The position numbers were made by a program, and so were the translations under genes. A stretch of 64,000 bases of DNA from an uncultured Bacteroidales bacterium (GTDB lineage Bacteria > Bacteroidota > Bacteroidia > Bacteroidales > UBA932). The notes below the pieces were generated by a model, which searched no databases, was not told the DNA's origin, and saw only the letters and a program-made list of their open reading frames with translations. Numbering within the stretch: position 1 is the stretch's first letter; each line of letters begins with the position of its first letter. Below are positions 45,455 to 53,675 of this stretch, in pieces. The stretch is from NCBI GenBank assembly GCA_944326315.1, contig CALVDP010000005.1, positions 1-64,000 on the forward strand. The letters run 5' to 3'.

Positions 45455-45973
45455 TTAACCTTTAAATACTCTGCTCATAGGAATGCCGCGAAGCCCTGCG
45501 ATCGTGTATGCATCCCTCATCTCTGACAAGGCTGCCACAGTAGCTTTCACGAGGTTGTGAGGGTTTGAGGAACCTTTGGACTTGGCCAGCACGTTCTGTA
45601 TACCTACAGACTCGAATACTGCACGCATGGCACCTCCGGCCTTCACACCGGTACCTGGAGCGGCAGGCTTCATGAACACCTTGGCACCACCGAATTTGGC
45701 TTCCTGCTCATGAGGGATTGTCTTGTTGAGCACCGGTACTTTCACCAGGTTCTTCTTGGCATCCTCAATTCCCTTGGAAATAGCGGTAGTGACCTCATTT
45801 GCCTTCCCCAGACCATAACCTACAACTCCGTTCTCATCGCCTACCACAACAATGGCAGCGAAACTGAAGTGACGGCCGCCTTTGGTAACCTTTGTCACTC
45901 TCTTGACCGCTACCAGCCTGTCCTTAAGCTCAAGATCAGTCGTCTTTACTCTTTTAACATTTGTATTTGCCAT
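45455..45973 (-). CDS. rpsE: 30S ribosomal protein S5
   Basis: The 172-residue protein has the double-stranded RNA-binding segment [23 protein letters not shown]. The C-terminal domain contains [20 protein letters not shown] and [20 protein letters not shown]. It takes part in decoding accuracy on the 30S subunit. Confidence 0.98.
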   Translation of the reverse strand: MANTNVKRVKTTDLELKDRLVAVKRVTKVTKGGRHFSFAAIVVVGDENGVVGYGLGKANEVTTAISKGIEDAKKNLVKVPVLNKTIPHEQEAKFGGAKVFMKPAAPGTGVKAGGAMRAVFESVGIQNVLAKSKGSSNPHNLVKATVAALSEMRDAYTIAGLRGIPMSRVFKG

Positions 45974-45980
45974 AGTCTTC

Positions 45981-46343
45981 CTAGAATATTAGGCCACCTT
46001 CACGGGCAGCTTCAGCCAAACTTTTAACTCTACCATGATAAAGGTAACCTCCACGGTCAAAAGCAATGGTGGTTATACCCTTAGCGATACTGCGCTCTGC
46101 GATGGCCTTGCCCACCAGAGCGGCTGCTTCTATACCTGTCTTGCCTTTGCATGCTGCAGCAAGAGCCTTGTCATTCGATGCGGCCGATACGAGGGTAACA
46201 CCCTTGGTGTCATCGACAACCTGCACATAAATCTGCTTGTTGCTTCTGAACACAACCATCCTTGGCCTCTCAGCAGTACCGTTGACAACCTTACGGATAC
46301 GGTAATGAATTCTTTTTCTTCTTTCTATCTTATTCAATGCCAT
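45981..46343 (-). CDS. rplR: 50S ribosomal protein L18
   Basis: The 120-residue 5S rRNA-binding protein has [29 protein letters not shown] and the terminal [23 protein letters not shown], shown here by its ends (residues 95-117). AGGAGA upstream of the ATG is a possible Shine-Dalgarno site. Confidence 0.97.
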   Translation of the reverse strand: MALNKIERRKRIHYRIRKVVNGTAERPRMVVFRSNKQIYVQVVDDTKGVTLVSAASNDKALAAACKGKTGIEAAALVGKAIAERSIAKGITTIAFDRGGYLYHGRVKSLAEAAREGGLIF

Positions 46344-46357
46344 AACTCTATCTCCTA

Positions 46358-46918
46358 TTATTTAGCACCTGCTGACTTGCCGGCCTTGCGACGGATCTGC
46401 TCGCCGACGAATCTGATACCCTTGCCCTTATATGGTTCAGGCTTGCGCAGAGAACGTATCTTGGCTGCGACCTGTCCGACAAGCTGCTTGTCGGCGCTTT
46501 TAAGCACCAGGATAGGGTTGGCACCCTTCTTCACAGGTTCAGCCTCTGCCTTAACCTCTGACGGAAGCATGAAATGTACGTCATGGGAGAAACCGAGCGA
46601 AAATTCAAGGATCTGGCCTTTGACTTCCACACGATAACCGACACCGATAAGCTCCTGTCTGATAGTATAGCCTTCTGAAACACCGACTACCATATTGTGG
46701 ACAAGCGCACGGTAAAGACCGTGGAGTGAACGGTGTCTTGGAAGATCGGTAGGACGAGTCAATTTAACTTCATTTCCCTCTACGGTCACGGTTATGTCAG
46801 CATCAACTTTCTGACTGAGTTCGCCGAGAGGTCCTTTAACCTTTACTACGTTGCCAGGGAGCACCTCTACGGTAACTTTGGCAGGAAGGTGTACAGGCAA
46901 TTTACCAATTCTTGACAT
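46358..46918 (-). CDS. rplF: 50S ribosomal protein L6
   Basis: The 186-residue protein has the two tandem L6 domains. It starts [19 protein letters not shown] and ends with the family signature [20 protein letters not shown]. It binds near the factor-binding site of the 50S subunit. Neighbours rpsH and rplR are in standard order. Confidence 0.98.
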   Translation of the reverse strand: MSRIGKLPVHLPAKVTVEVLPGNVVKVKGPLGELSQKVDADITVTVEGNEVKLTRPTDLPRHRSLHGLYRALVHNMVVGVSEGYTIRQELIGVGYRVEVKGQILEFSLGFSHDVHFMLPSEVKAEAEPVKKGANPILVLKSADKQLVGQVAAKIRSLRKPEPYKGKGIRFVGEQIRRKAGKSAGAK

Positions 46919-46936
46919 TATTCTATTCTTTATATG

Positions 46937-47332
46937 TTAATAAACGTAACACAATACCTCGCCGCCTACATTCAACTCCTTTGCCTCCTTGTCGGAAACA
47001 ACGCCCTTGGATGTAGACAATATGGCGATACCGAGACCGTTGAGCACCCTCGGCATGTCCTCCACGCCTGTGTACTTCCGGAGACCCGGCTTGGACACGC
47101 GCTCGATCTTCTTGATAGCCGCAGTCTTGGTCTGTGGATGATACTTGAGAGCGATCTTGATGGTGTCTGAAGGCTGTCCCTCCACTACCTTGTAGGTGAG
47201 AATGTAGCCTTTTTCAAAAAGGATCCTTGTGATGGCCAGTTTCATCTTTGAAGACGGTACCTCGACCACCTTCTTGCCTGCCATGTAAGCGTTGCGGATC
47301 CTGGTAAGATAATCTGCTATTGGATCAGTCAT
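46937..47332 (-). CDS. rpsH: 30S ribosomal protein S8
   Basis: The 131-residue 16S rRNA-binding protein starts MTDPIADYLTRIRNAYMAGK and ends with the signature STSKGVVSDKEAKELNVGGE. In enterobacteria S8 represses the spc operon. No matching leader element could be judged here. Confidence 0.98.
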   Translation of the reverse strand: MTDPIADYLTRIRNAYMAGKKVVEVPSSKMKLAITRILFEKGYILTYKVVEGQPSDTIKIALKYHPQTKTAAIKKIERVSKPGLRKYTGVEDMPRVLNGLGIAILSTSKGVVSDKEAKELNVGGEVLCYVY

Positions 47333-47404
47333 TTCTTTTGTTGTTTAAGAACCGGCACATTGTGCCCGATATCCATTGTTAATAAATAAAATTTCGAATT
47401 TTCA

Positions 47405-47674
47405 CTACCAGCTTGCCTTCTTGACGCCTGGAATGAGACCGTTGCTTGCCATCTCACGGAACTGGATACGGCTGATGCCGAACATACGCATATACCCTTT
47501 CGGTCTTCCTGTGAGAGAACAACGGTTGTGCATCCTGCAAGGGCTTGAGTTCTTAGGGAGCTTGTCAAGTGCAGCCCAGTCTCCAGCCTCTTTGAGAGCT
47601 TTCCTCTTTTCAGCGTATTTGGCAACCATTTTCGCACGCTTCACTTCGCGGGCTTTCATTGATTCTTTTGCCAT
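47405..47674 (-). CDS. rpsN: 30S ribosomal protein S14 (long, zinc-free form)
   Basis: The 89-residue long-form S14 lacks a CxxC...CxxC zinc ribbon. It has [20 protein letters not shown] and ends [17 protein letters not shown] plus [11 protein letters not shown] strong Shine-Dalgarno sequence AAAGGAGG precedes the ATG. rpsH follows after a 72-bp gap, the largest in this part of the operon. Confidence 0.98.
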   Translation of the reverse strand: MAKESMKAREVKRAKMVAKYAEKRKALKEAGDWAALDKLPKNSSPCRMHNRCSLTGRPKGYMRMFGISRIQFREMASNGLIPGVKKASW

Positions 47675-47685
47675 ACCGTCCTCCT

Positions 47686-48288
47686 TTAGTTGTTATGTTT
47701 CTTGAAAGGCAGACCGAACTCACGCAGAAGGGCATAAGCCTCCTCATCGGTCTTCGCTGTAGTTACAAATGTGATTTCCATACCGAGGATCTTGGAGATC
47801 TTGTCGATATCTATTTCAGGGAAGATGATCTGCTCCTTGATACCGAGAGTATAGTTACCCCTGCCGTCCATCTTTTCGGAAACACCGTTGAAGTCCCTGA
47901 TACGCGGAAGAGAGATACGGATAAGTCTCTCGAGGAACTCATACATCTTGGTGGAACGGAGTGTCACCTTCACGCCGATAGGGTTGCCCTTACGGAGTTT
48001 GAAGTTGGAGATATCCTTCCTTGAAAGAGTAGCGACAGCCTTCTGACCTGCGATGGCGGAAAGTTCCTGCTGAGCGTTCTCTACAAGCTTCTTGTCGCCT
48101 GTGGCATCTCCGATACCCTGGTTGATAGTGATTTTCACAAGCCTCGGAACCTGCATCACGGTAGTGTATGAAAACTCCTTTTCAAGCTTGGGAACAATCG
48201 TCTCCTTGTATAATTTCTTCAGTGTCGGAACATATCCTGCAGGAAGCGCATTGTTCACGACCTCTGCTGTCTTCTTAGTCTTTGCCAT
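47686..48288 (-). CDS. rplE: 50S ribosomal protein L5
   Basis: The 200-residue 5S rRNA-binding protein is about 20 residues longer than the E. coli protein because of an N-terminal extension ([19 protein letters not shown]). The core has [20 protein letters not shown] and [20 protein letters not shown]. Its start shares one base with the rplX stop. Confidence 0.98.
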   Translation of the reverse strand: MAKTKKTAEVVNNALPAGYVPTLKKLYKETIVPKLEKEFSYTTVMQVPRLVKITINQGIGDATGDKKLVENAQQELSAIAGQKAVATLSRKDISNFKLRKGNPIGVKVTLRSTKMYEFLERLIRISLPRIRDFNGVSEKMDGRGNYTLGIKEQIIFPEIDIDKISKILGMEITFVTTAKTDEEAYALLREFGLPFKKHNN

Positions 48289-48605
48289 TATTTGATCTCC
48301 TCTCCTGATTTTTTAGAGTAACGGACCTTCTTCCCATCAACGAACTTGAAGCCGATTCTGGTCGGGCCACCCTTCGCAGGGTCAACGAGCTGAAGATTGG
48401 AAATATGTACTCCTGCCTCTTGTTTAACAATACCACCCTGTGGGTTTTTAGGATTCGGTTTGGTATGCTTGCTTACCATGTTGACACCTTCCACGATTAC
48501 ACGGTCCTTGGAGCGGATAACCTCAAGCACCTTGCCGGTCTTACCCTTGTCATTGCCGGCGTTGACATAGACTGTATCGCCTTTCTTGATATATACCTTC
48601 TTCAT
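48288..48605 (-). CDS. rplX: 50S ribosomal protein L24
   Basis: The 105-residue protein has an N-terminal KOW motif ([23 protein letters not shown]) followed by [20 protein letters not shown]. It is one of the first proteins to bind 23S rRNA during assembly. It is followed by rplE with a one-base overlap. Confidence 0.98.
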   Translation of the reverse strand: MKKVYIKKGDTVYVNAGNDKGKTGKVLEVIRSKDRVIVEGVNMVSKHTKPNPKNPQGGIVKQEAGVHISNLQLVDPAKGGPTRIGFKFVDGKKVRYSKKSGEEIK

Positions 48606-48616
48606 AACGATTTCAA

Positions 48617-48982
48617 TTAAAGGACCTCCGGTGCCAGTGAAACGATCTTCATATAATTCTCGCGAAGTTCCCTTGCCACAGGGCCGAAAATACGGGTACC
48701 GCGAACTTCCCCCTGATTGTTGAGAAGGACACAGGCATTGTCGTCAAAACGGATATAAGACCCGTCCGGCCTGCGGATTTCCTTCTTGGTACGGACAACT
48801 ACAGCCTTGGATACCGACCCTTTCTTGGCATCCCCGCCAGGGATTGCACTCTTCACGGCGACCACAATCTTGTCACCGACCTTAGCATAACGGCGGCGCG
48901 TACCACCCAGTACACGGATACAAAGCACTTCCTTTGCACCACTGTTGTCTGCCACCTGTAAACGTGATTCCTGCTGTATCAT
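48617..48982 (-). CDS. rplN: 50S ribosomal protein L14
   Basis: The 121-residue protein starts [21 protein letters not shown] and has the signature [15 protein letters not shown] plus [20 protein letters not shown]. It lies at the subunit interface. rpsQ ends one base before it starts. Confidence 0.98.
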   Translation of the reverse strand: MIQQESRLQVADNSGAKEVLCIRVLGGTRRRYAKVGDKIVVAVKSAIPGGDAKKGSVSKAVVVRTKKEIRRPDGSYIRFDDNACVLLNNQGEVRGTRIFGPVARELRENYMKIVSLAPEVL

Positions 48983-48983
48983 T

Positions 48984-49238
48984 TTACTTGACTTTTTCTA
49001 CGATTTCTACTAATCTCCACTTCTTGGTCTTGCTCATCGGACGAGTTTCCATGATGCGGACCCTGTCGCCTTCGCTGCACTCATTCTTCTCGTCATGAGC
49101 CACGAACTTGGTGGTCTTCTTTACGAACTTGCCGTAAATAGGATGTTTCTCTTTAGTTGCTACCGCAACGACTATGGATTTGTCCATCTTGTTGCTGACC
49201 ACAATCCCTATCCTTTCCTTACGAAGATTTCTTTCCAT
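48984..49238 (-). CDS. rpsQ: 30S ribosomal protein S17
   Basis: The 84-residue OB-fold 16S rRNA-binding protein starts [20 protein letters not shown] and has the signature [20 protein letters not shown]. It lies between rpmC and rplN. Confidence 0.98.
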   Translation of the reverse strand: MERNLRKERIGIVVSNKMDKSIVVAVATKEKHPIYGKFVKKTTKFVAHDEKNECSEGDRVRIMETRPMSKTKKWRLVEIVEKVK

Positions 49239-49250
49239 CAGACTGAAATT

Positions 49251-49445
49251 TTAGTTCTGTTTTTCCTTTTCTGCCAGGATCGTGATCATCCTTGCGATAT
49301 CCTTCCTGGTCTTAGCTATCTTGGATGTATCCTCTAGAGGAGAAATCGCATGGTTTATCTTCATTGTATCAAGAGCCGCCTTCTCAGCCTCGATGCGCTC
49401 ACGCAGGTCAGCGATTGACATTTCGCGTATTTCTGATGCTTTCAT
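49251..49445 (-). CDS. rpmC: 50S ribosomal protein L29
   Basis: The 64-residue helical hairpin protein starts MKASEIREMSIADLRERI and contains KIAKTRKDIARMITILAEK. I chose the ATG at 49445, which has AAGGAG upstream. A longer frame would run inside rplP. It lies near the exit tunnel of the 50S subunit. Confidence 0.97.
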   Translation of the reverse strand: MKASEIREMSIADLRERIEAEKAALDTMKINHAISPLEDTSKIAKTRKDIARMITILAEKEKQN

Positions 49446-49461
49446 TTTTTCTCCTTGATAA

Positions 49462-49881
49462 TTATTCAACATAGTCTCTACGTACGACGAACTTGGTGGT
49501 GACAGGAAGTTTCTGCGCCCCAAGACGGAGAGCCTCCTTGGCGATCTCCATAGGAACACCTTCAGCCTCGATCAGCACACGTCCCGGAGTCACAGGGCAA
49601 ACAAAGCCCTCGGGATTACCCTTACCTTTACCCATACGCACCTCGGCAGGCTTCCTTGTATATGGCTTGTCCGGGAATATCCTGATCCAGATCTTACCCT
49701 CACGCTTCATATAACGCACAACGGCCTGACGCGCAGCCTCGATCTGGCGACCGGTGAGCCAGCAATTTTCCAAGGTCTTGATGCCGAAAGAACCGAACAC
49801 AAGCTGATTGCCCCTCTGGGCGAGGCCTTTCATACGGCCTTTCTGCTGCCTTCTGAATTTTGTTTTCTTCGGTTGTAACAT
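49462..49881 (-). CDS. rplP: 50S ribosomal protein L16
   Basis: The 139-residue protein starts [19 protein letters not shown] and has the signature [20 protein letters not shown] and [19 protein letters not shown]. Unexpectedly it is the first gene of this operon. The usual upstream neighbours (rpsC, rplV, rpsS, rplB and others) are not here, and a promoter lies about 90 bp upstream. The gene itself looks complete. Confidence 0.97.
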   Translation of the reverse strand: MLQPKKTKFRRQQKGRMKGLAQRGNQLVFGSFGIKTLENCWLTGRQIEAARQAVVRYMKREGKIWIRIFPDKPYTRKPAEVRMGKGKGNPEGFVCPVTPGRVLIEAEGVPMEIAKEALRLGAQKLPVTTKFVVRRDYVE

Positions 49882-49911
49882 TGTCTATTACTTTTAAAAT
49901 TGTTTCAACTT

Positions 49912-49962
49912 CCTTAAATAATTGAGTATCAGCTGGTTGGGCGGACTTATCCTCAATTAAGG
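49912..49962 (-). promoter_or_regulatory. Leader hairpin before rplP
   Basis: CCTTAA plus TTGAG (49912-49926, with ATAA bulged) pairs with CTCAA plus TTAAGG (49952-49962). It lies in the predicted 5' leader between the promoter and rplP. It could be an autoregulatory or stability element. No known ribosomal leader family could be matched by eye. Confidence 0.4.
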
Positions 49963-49967
49963 GACTG

Positions 49968-49997
49968 CAAAGATAGTGATTTTTTCTTAATTGCAAA
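49968..49997 (-). promoter_or_regulatory. Promoter of the ribosomal protein operon
   Basis: On the minus strand TTTG (49994-49997) is followed after 18 bp by TATCTTTG (49968-49975), a full TAnnTTTG match. Transcription would begin near 49961, giving an 80-nt leader before rplP. Confidence 0.65.
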
Positions 49998-50014
49998 TAT
50001 TTTTTCATAAAAAA

Positions 50015-50041
50015 GCAGATATTTTCGACCGAAATATCTGC
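50015..50041 (-). terminator. Terminator just upstream of the ribosomal operon promoter
   Basis: GCAGATATTT (50015-50024) pairs perfectly with AAATATCTGC (50032-50041). On the minus strand it is followed by TTTTTT. It would stop minus-strand transcripts from upstream, yet no minus-strand gene ends here. The region 49882-50228 holds only this hairpin, the promoter and leader of rplP, a repeat copy and the DUF4294 promoter. Confidence 0.6.
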
Positions 50042-50155
50042 AAGTTAAATAAGGGAAAATCACAATGTTACAAACCTTGTTCAAAATTTTTCCGCAGCAT
50101 TTTCGACCGCACCTGCAACCTCCGGCAGGATGTCGAACACCCAGACAAATTCCTT

Positions 50156-50190
50156 AAATTCATTCCATTCATTTCATCGAATTCACGTTA
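50156..50190. repeat. Partial copy of the palindromic repeat element
   Basis: This 35-bp stretch is identical at 34 positions to 28124-28158 and ends in the same TTCATCGAATTCACGTT terminus. A small GC-rich hairpin (CCTGC/GCAGG, about 50111-50128) precedes it and may belong to the same element. The copy abuts the promoter of the DUF4294 gene. Confidence 0.7.
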
Positions 50191-50203
50191 ATTAAAAAGT
50201 TGC

Positions 50204-50211
50204 TATATTTG
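50204..50211 (+). promoter_or_regulatory. -7 box of the DUF4294 gene
   Basis: TATATTTG is a full TAnnTTTG match 17 bp before the ATG at 50229. No good -33 TTTG is present; that position is taken by the end of the repeat copy. Confidence 0.5.
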
Positions 50212-50228
50212 ACCCTCCGTTTATTGCA

Positions 50229-50912
50229 ATGCACATTCCAAGACATATATTATTGACATTGACCGTCATGACAGCAGGCATCGTCATGACGTGCCACGAT
50301 ATTGCAGCGCAGACTCCGGACAGTCCCGAAGGCATGTTCATGCATTTCAGGGTAGACGGCAGAGATACGGTATTTACTGACGAGCTGCCTCCGGCCAGGG
50401 TATATTCGAAAATGCCGAGGCAGAAAGGAAGGGAATGGAGGAAATACTACCGCCTCGTGCACAATTTCAGCAAGACCTACCCCTACGCCCTCGCGGCACG
50501 GCACCTCGTGCATGAAGTGGACAGCACCATTGCGGCGGACAACCTGAAAAGGGGGAAACGGGACAAGTACATCAACCAGAAGCAGAAAGAGCTTTTCGCC
50601 GACTTCGAACAGCCGATGAGAGGCCTCACGGTATCGCAGGGTGCCCTGCTCATGAAACTCATAGACCGGGAAGTCGGCAAATCATCCTATCTTATAATAA
50701 AGGACTACAAGAACGGCATGGCCGCCGGATTCTGGCAGGGTATCGCAAAAATGTTCGGCACCGATCTCAAGAAGCCCTACGACCCGGACGGAGAAGACAG
50801 GCCGATAGAAGAACTCGTGGAGCTGTGGGATACCGGGCAGTTCGAAGGACTCTACTTCTCACTGTTCTGGAAATTCCCTCCTGAAATAGAAATACCGTCA
50901 AAGTACAGATAA
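50229..50912 (+). CDS. DUF4294 family protein
   Basis: The 227-residue protein has a likely signal peptide ending near DIAAQ. The DUF4294 core follows: GREWRKYYRLVHNFSKTYPYALAARHL, written by its ends (about residues 67-93), then SQGALLMKLIDREVGKSSYL and FWQGIAKMFGTDLKKPYDPD. The family is confined mainly to Bacteroidetes and has no known function. It probably acts in the periplasm or outer membrane. Its last 61 bp overlap the 3' end of the convergent LpxH-like gene. Confidence 0.85.
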   Translation: MHIPRHILLTLTVMTAGIVMTCHDIAAQTPDSPEGMFMHFRVDGRDTVFTDELPPARVYSKMPRQKGREWRKYYRLVHNFSKTYPYALAARHLVHEVDSTIAADNLKRGKRDKYINQKQKELFADFEQPMRGLTVSQGALLMKLIDREVGKSSYLIIKDYKNGMAAGFWQGIAKMFGTDLKKPYDPDGEDRPIEELVELWDTGQFEGLYFSLFWKFPPEIEIPSKYR

Positions 50913-51607
50913 GGCGAGCTGTTTATCCAGTCCTTCAGTACATACAGATCAGCACCTTCCGGAGTACGTATCCGCACATCCACATGGTAATGCCCGAATA
51001 TGAAATAGTCCACATGACGGGTCTTCTCGTATTCCGAAGCGAACTTGTAGATAGGCTCGTCCTTCCCCTTGAAGAAATACTCGTAATGCCGTGCAAGCCT
51101 GTTGTGCCGGGACCAGCCCCGGCCAATACGGAAAGCTATCCACGGATGCAGCATGCTGAAAAGGAACTGCAGGACCCTGTTGTGGAAAACCGCTCTCAGG
51201 AACCTGTAGCCTGCGGGAACCGGACCCAGACCGTCACCGTGCCCGAGACAGAAATCAGTGTCGCCGATGCGCACATACGCAGGCTGTTCCAGCCGTATAA
51301 GGCCGAGCTCCTCGAAATAGCCGTATGCCCACACGTCGTGGTTTCCGGTGAAGAAATACACCTTCACACCGGCGTCAATCAGATCTGTCAGAGCTGAAAA
51401 CACACGCACATAGCCTTTGGGCACTACATCCCGGTACTCATACCAGAAATCCCAGATGTCACCAAGCAGATACAGGGCCTCTGTCCTGTCGGCAGGAAGC
51501 GACTTGAGAAACGCCACGAAACGCGCCTCCCTCCCTGCCGGGTCGCAGACATCAAGGCCGAGATGCACATCGGCCACAAAATATGTCAGATTGCGCATGG
51601 TCCCCAT
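50852..51607 (-). CDS. UDP-2,3-diacylglucosamine hydrolase-like metallophosphoesterase
   Basis: The 251-residue calcineurin-fold protein has all five metal-binding blocks: VADVHLG, GDIWDFW, GNHDVW, LGHGDGLG and FGHYHVD. It resembles LpxH, which cleaves UDP-2,3-diacylglucosamine to lipid X in lipid A synthesis. The Bacteroidetes relatives carry this role, but activity cannot be proved here. It ends a run of envelope genes (ftsX, DUF3098, uppP). An alternative start is the Met at 51598. Its 3' end overlaps the convergent DUF4294 gene by 61 bp. Confidence 0.82.
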   Translation of the reverse strand: MGTMRNLTYFVADVHLGLDVCDPAGREARFVAFLKSLPADRTEALYLLGDIWDFWYEYRDVVPKGYVRVFSALTDLIDAGVKVYFFTGNHDVWAYGYFEELGLIRLEQPAYVRIGDTDFCLGHGDGLGPVPAGYRFLRAVFHNRVLQFLFSMLHPWIAFRIGRGWSRHNRLARHYEYFFKGKDEPIYKFASEYEKTRHVDYFIFGHYHVDVRIRTPEGADLYVLKDWINSSPYLYFDGISISGGNFQNSEK

Positions 51608-51625
51608 CCTTCGGAGAACGGATCC

Positions 51626-52435
51626 TTATCCGAATATAAAAATAAGAAGAGAGACCACGGCACAGTACAGGGCAAACCATGTGAGCCTGGCCTTCTTCAC
51701 TATGGCAATCATCACCTTACATGCGAAAAGACCTGACAGGAATGCAGACACAAAGCCCAATGCGACAGGCAGGGCACCTATCGAAGACCCGGTCAGTTCC
51801 CCGCCGACAAGCTGCAGGAAAGCCTCTCCGAGGATAGGCACGAGAACCATCAGGAAAGAGAACTGCGCCATGACATCACGTCTCACCCCGCATATCAGTC
51901 CTACGGAAATCGTGGTCCCGGAACGAGAAAGTCCGGGCACTACGGCAAAAGCCTGGCCGATACCGACCGCAAGTGCCTGCCAGTAAGAGATGCCGTTCCT
52001 GGCATTGTTGCGCTGCACTTCGCTACTGCGGCGCGGATTGGAAGCCCTGTCCGACAAGAAAAGAAGAAGGGCTGTCATGAGAAGAGCCACGCCCACGACG
52101 AAAAGCGATGCGAAAAGCCCCTCCACGAAGGACTTGAAGAACACTCCTATGATGAAGACCGGTATCATCGACACACAGATCTTCAGAATATAGTCAGTCT
52201 CGTCATTGTACCTGAACTTGAACAGGCCTTTCAGAAGACTCCATATCTGATGCCTGAAAACGACTATCGTACTCAACACGGTCGCGGCATGTACCGCCAC
52301 CTCAAATACGAGATCTCCGGATTCCTCCACGCCAAGTATCTCCCGGCCTATCACAAGATGTCCGCTGCTGCTCACAGGCAAGAACTCGGTCAGTCCCTGG
52401 ACAAGCCCGAGAATAATTGCTTCAAACCATTCCAT
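51626..52435 (-). CDS. uppP: Undecaprenyl-diphosphatase (BacA/UppP)
   Basis: The 269-residue membrane enzyme recycles undecaprenyl diphosphate for peptidoglycan and surface glycan synthesis. Catalytic motifs are LGLVQGLTEFLPVSSSGHLV (residues about 9-28) and VPGLSRSGTTISVGL (about 165-180). It lies 9 bp after the DUF3098 gene and 18 bp before the LpxH-like gene, consistent with an envelope operon. Confidence 0.95.
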   Translation of the reverse strand: MEWFEAIILGLVQGLTEFLPVSSSGHLVIGREILGVEESGDLVFEVAVHAATVLSTIVVFRHQIWSLLKGLFKFRYNDETDYILKICVSMIPVFIIGVFFKSFVEGLFASLFVVGVALLMTALLLFLSDRASNPRRSSEVQRNNARNGISYWQALAVGIGQAFAVVPGLSRSGTTISVGLICGVRRDVMAQFSFLMVLVPILGEAFLQLVGGELTGSSIGALPVALGFVSAFLSGLFACKVMIAIVKKARLTWFALYCAVVSLLIFIFG

Positions 52436-52444
52436 AAAACAAAT

Positions 52445-52696
52445 TTATTCTGATTTCACATTTCCACTGTTTCCATCCCTGTTCATGATGCCGGCAATGA
52501 TGACCACCATTCCGCAAAGTATCACCACCGGAGCGGCCACAAGACGCCTGAAGTCAAACATGGCATAATTGAACACCTCCGGATCCTTCACGCCTCCTCC
52601 CGCCAGCAGGATATACCCTGCCACCATCACCACAAGTCCGGCAAGCACAAATCTGAGCCCCTTCGGGGTTATCGGCATATTTTCCATATATTCCAA
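52445..52696 (-). CDS. DUF3098 small membrane protein
   Basis: The 83-residue protein has two membrane helices (GLRFVLAGLVVMVAGYILLAG near 13-33 and APVVILCGMVVIIAGIM near 54-70) joined by a short loop. DUF3098 proteins of Bacteroidetes typically sit between ftsX and uppP, as here. Its function is unknown. Gaps of 7 and 9 bp to its neighbours indicate co-transcription. Confidence 0.85.
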   Translation of the reverse strand: MEYMENMPITPKGLRFVLAGLVVMVAGYILLAGGGVKDPEVFNYAMFDFRRLVAAPVVILCGMVVIIAGIMNRDGNSGNVKSE

Positions 52697-52703
52697 CTAT
52701 AAT

Positions 52704-53582
52704 CTAATAATACAAATCATCCTTGTTCAGCGACACAAGCCTGTTCACGACAAACCACGTGCTCACAAGGCATATCACGATTCCCGACGCAAGCACGATG
52801 CCCATCACCACAAGCAGAAGGTCAAGGCTGAATATCTCGAAAAGCTGGGACACTTCGCTCCTGATGAAAAAGAGCAGACCTATCAGCCCCATTATGGCTA
52901 TCATGGACGAGAAGACGCCCTGGAATACCGACTGTACGAGGAACGGGGCCCTGATGAAAGCCCTTGTCGCCCCCACAAGCTTCATCGTATGTATTGTGAA
53001 GCGTCTTGCATATACATTAAGCCTTATGGTATTGTTGATCAGCACGAACGATACGAAAAGCAGCAGGGCAATGAATATCCCGATCACAAGGGATATCTTG
53101 CTCAGGTTGGAATTCAGAGCCTCCACAAGGGATTTCTGGTACACGACTTCATCGACAAGCGGAGAGGCTGCGATCTCCGACTTCACCATGTCGAGACTGT
53201 CCGCAGACACATAGCCAGCATCGAGGGTGACGTCTATGGATATCGGTATCGGGCTGGTTTCGAACACGTCCAGGAAATCATCGCCAAGCATTGCGGCCAT
53301 CTCACGCTCACCCTGCTCCACAGATATGAATTCAGTGGACTTGATATAGCGTTCGCTTCCGAGGTCCAGCAGATACTCCCTGGCCTCCCTCTCCGTCACA
53401 TCCTGCTTGAGCATCACGGAAATCTGCATGTTTTCCTTGAAATAGTCAGACACGGACCTCGCATTGACCAGAAGGAGAGCAGCTATGCCGACCAGCAGCA
53501 GTACCAGACTGATACTTATCACCGTCGACAGATATGAACTTCTGAGGCGCCTGTTTATTATGCCGTTCTCTTCTCTTCCCAT
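52704..53582 (-). CDS. ftsX: Cell division protein FtsX-like permease
   Basis: I chose the ATG at 53582 (MGREENGIINRRLRSSYLST), which has AGGAG 5 bp upstream. Any start above 53600 would lie in or before the promoter. The protein has about 292 residues: one N-terminal helix, a periplasmic domain (KENMQISVMLKQDVTEREAR, SPIPISIDVTLDAGYVS) and three C-terminal helices of FtsX type. With FtsE it activates cell-wall hydrolases at division. ftsE is not adjacent. It leads the ftsX-DUF3098-uppP-lpxH-like run. Confidence 0.92.
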   Translation of the reverse strand: MGREENGIINRRLRSSYLSTVISISLVLLLVGIAALLLVNARSVSDYFKENMQISVMLKQDVTEREAREYLLDLGSERYIKSTEFISVEQGEREMAAMLGDDFLDVFETSPIPISIDVTLDAGYVSADSLDMVKSEIAASPLVDEVVYQKSLVEALNSNLSKISLVIGIFIALLLFVSFVLINNTIRLNVYARRFTIHTMKLVGATRAFIRAPFLVQSVFQGVFSSMIAIMGLIGLLFFIRSEVSQLFEIFSLDLLLVVMGIVLASGIVICLVSTWFVVNRLVSLNKDDLYY

Positions 53583-53609
53583 AGCATCTCCTATGACCAT
53601 ATTGAGGGT

Positions 53610-53617
53610 CAAAGATA
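53610..53617 (-). promoter_or_regulatory. -7 box of the ftsX operon
   Basis: On the minus strand this is TATCTTTG, a full TAnnTTTG match. It places the transcript start near 53603 and helps rule out the longer ftsX reading frame. It is divergent from the box at 53640-53647. Confidence 0.55.
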
Positions 53618-53639
53618 GTGAAATATCAAAAATAATTAT

Positions 53640-53647
53640 TATATTTG
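53640..53647 (+). promoter_or_regulatory. -7 box of the glycogen-synthase-like gene
   Basis: TATATTTG is a full TAnnTTTG match 28 bp before the ATG at 53676, divergent from the ftsX box 22 bp away. Confidence 0.5.
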
Positions 53648-53675
53648 TTGAGTTTTTGTCTATAATACCTTGAAT

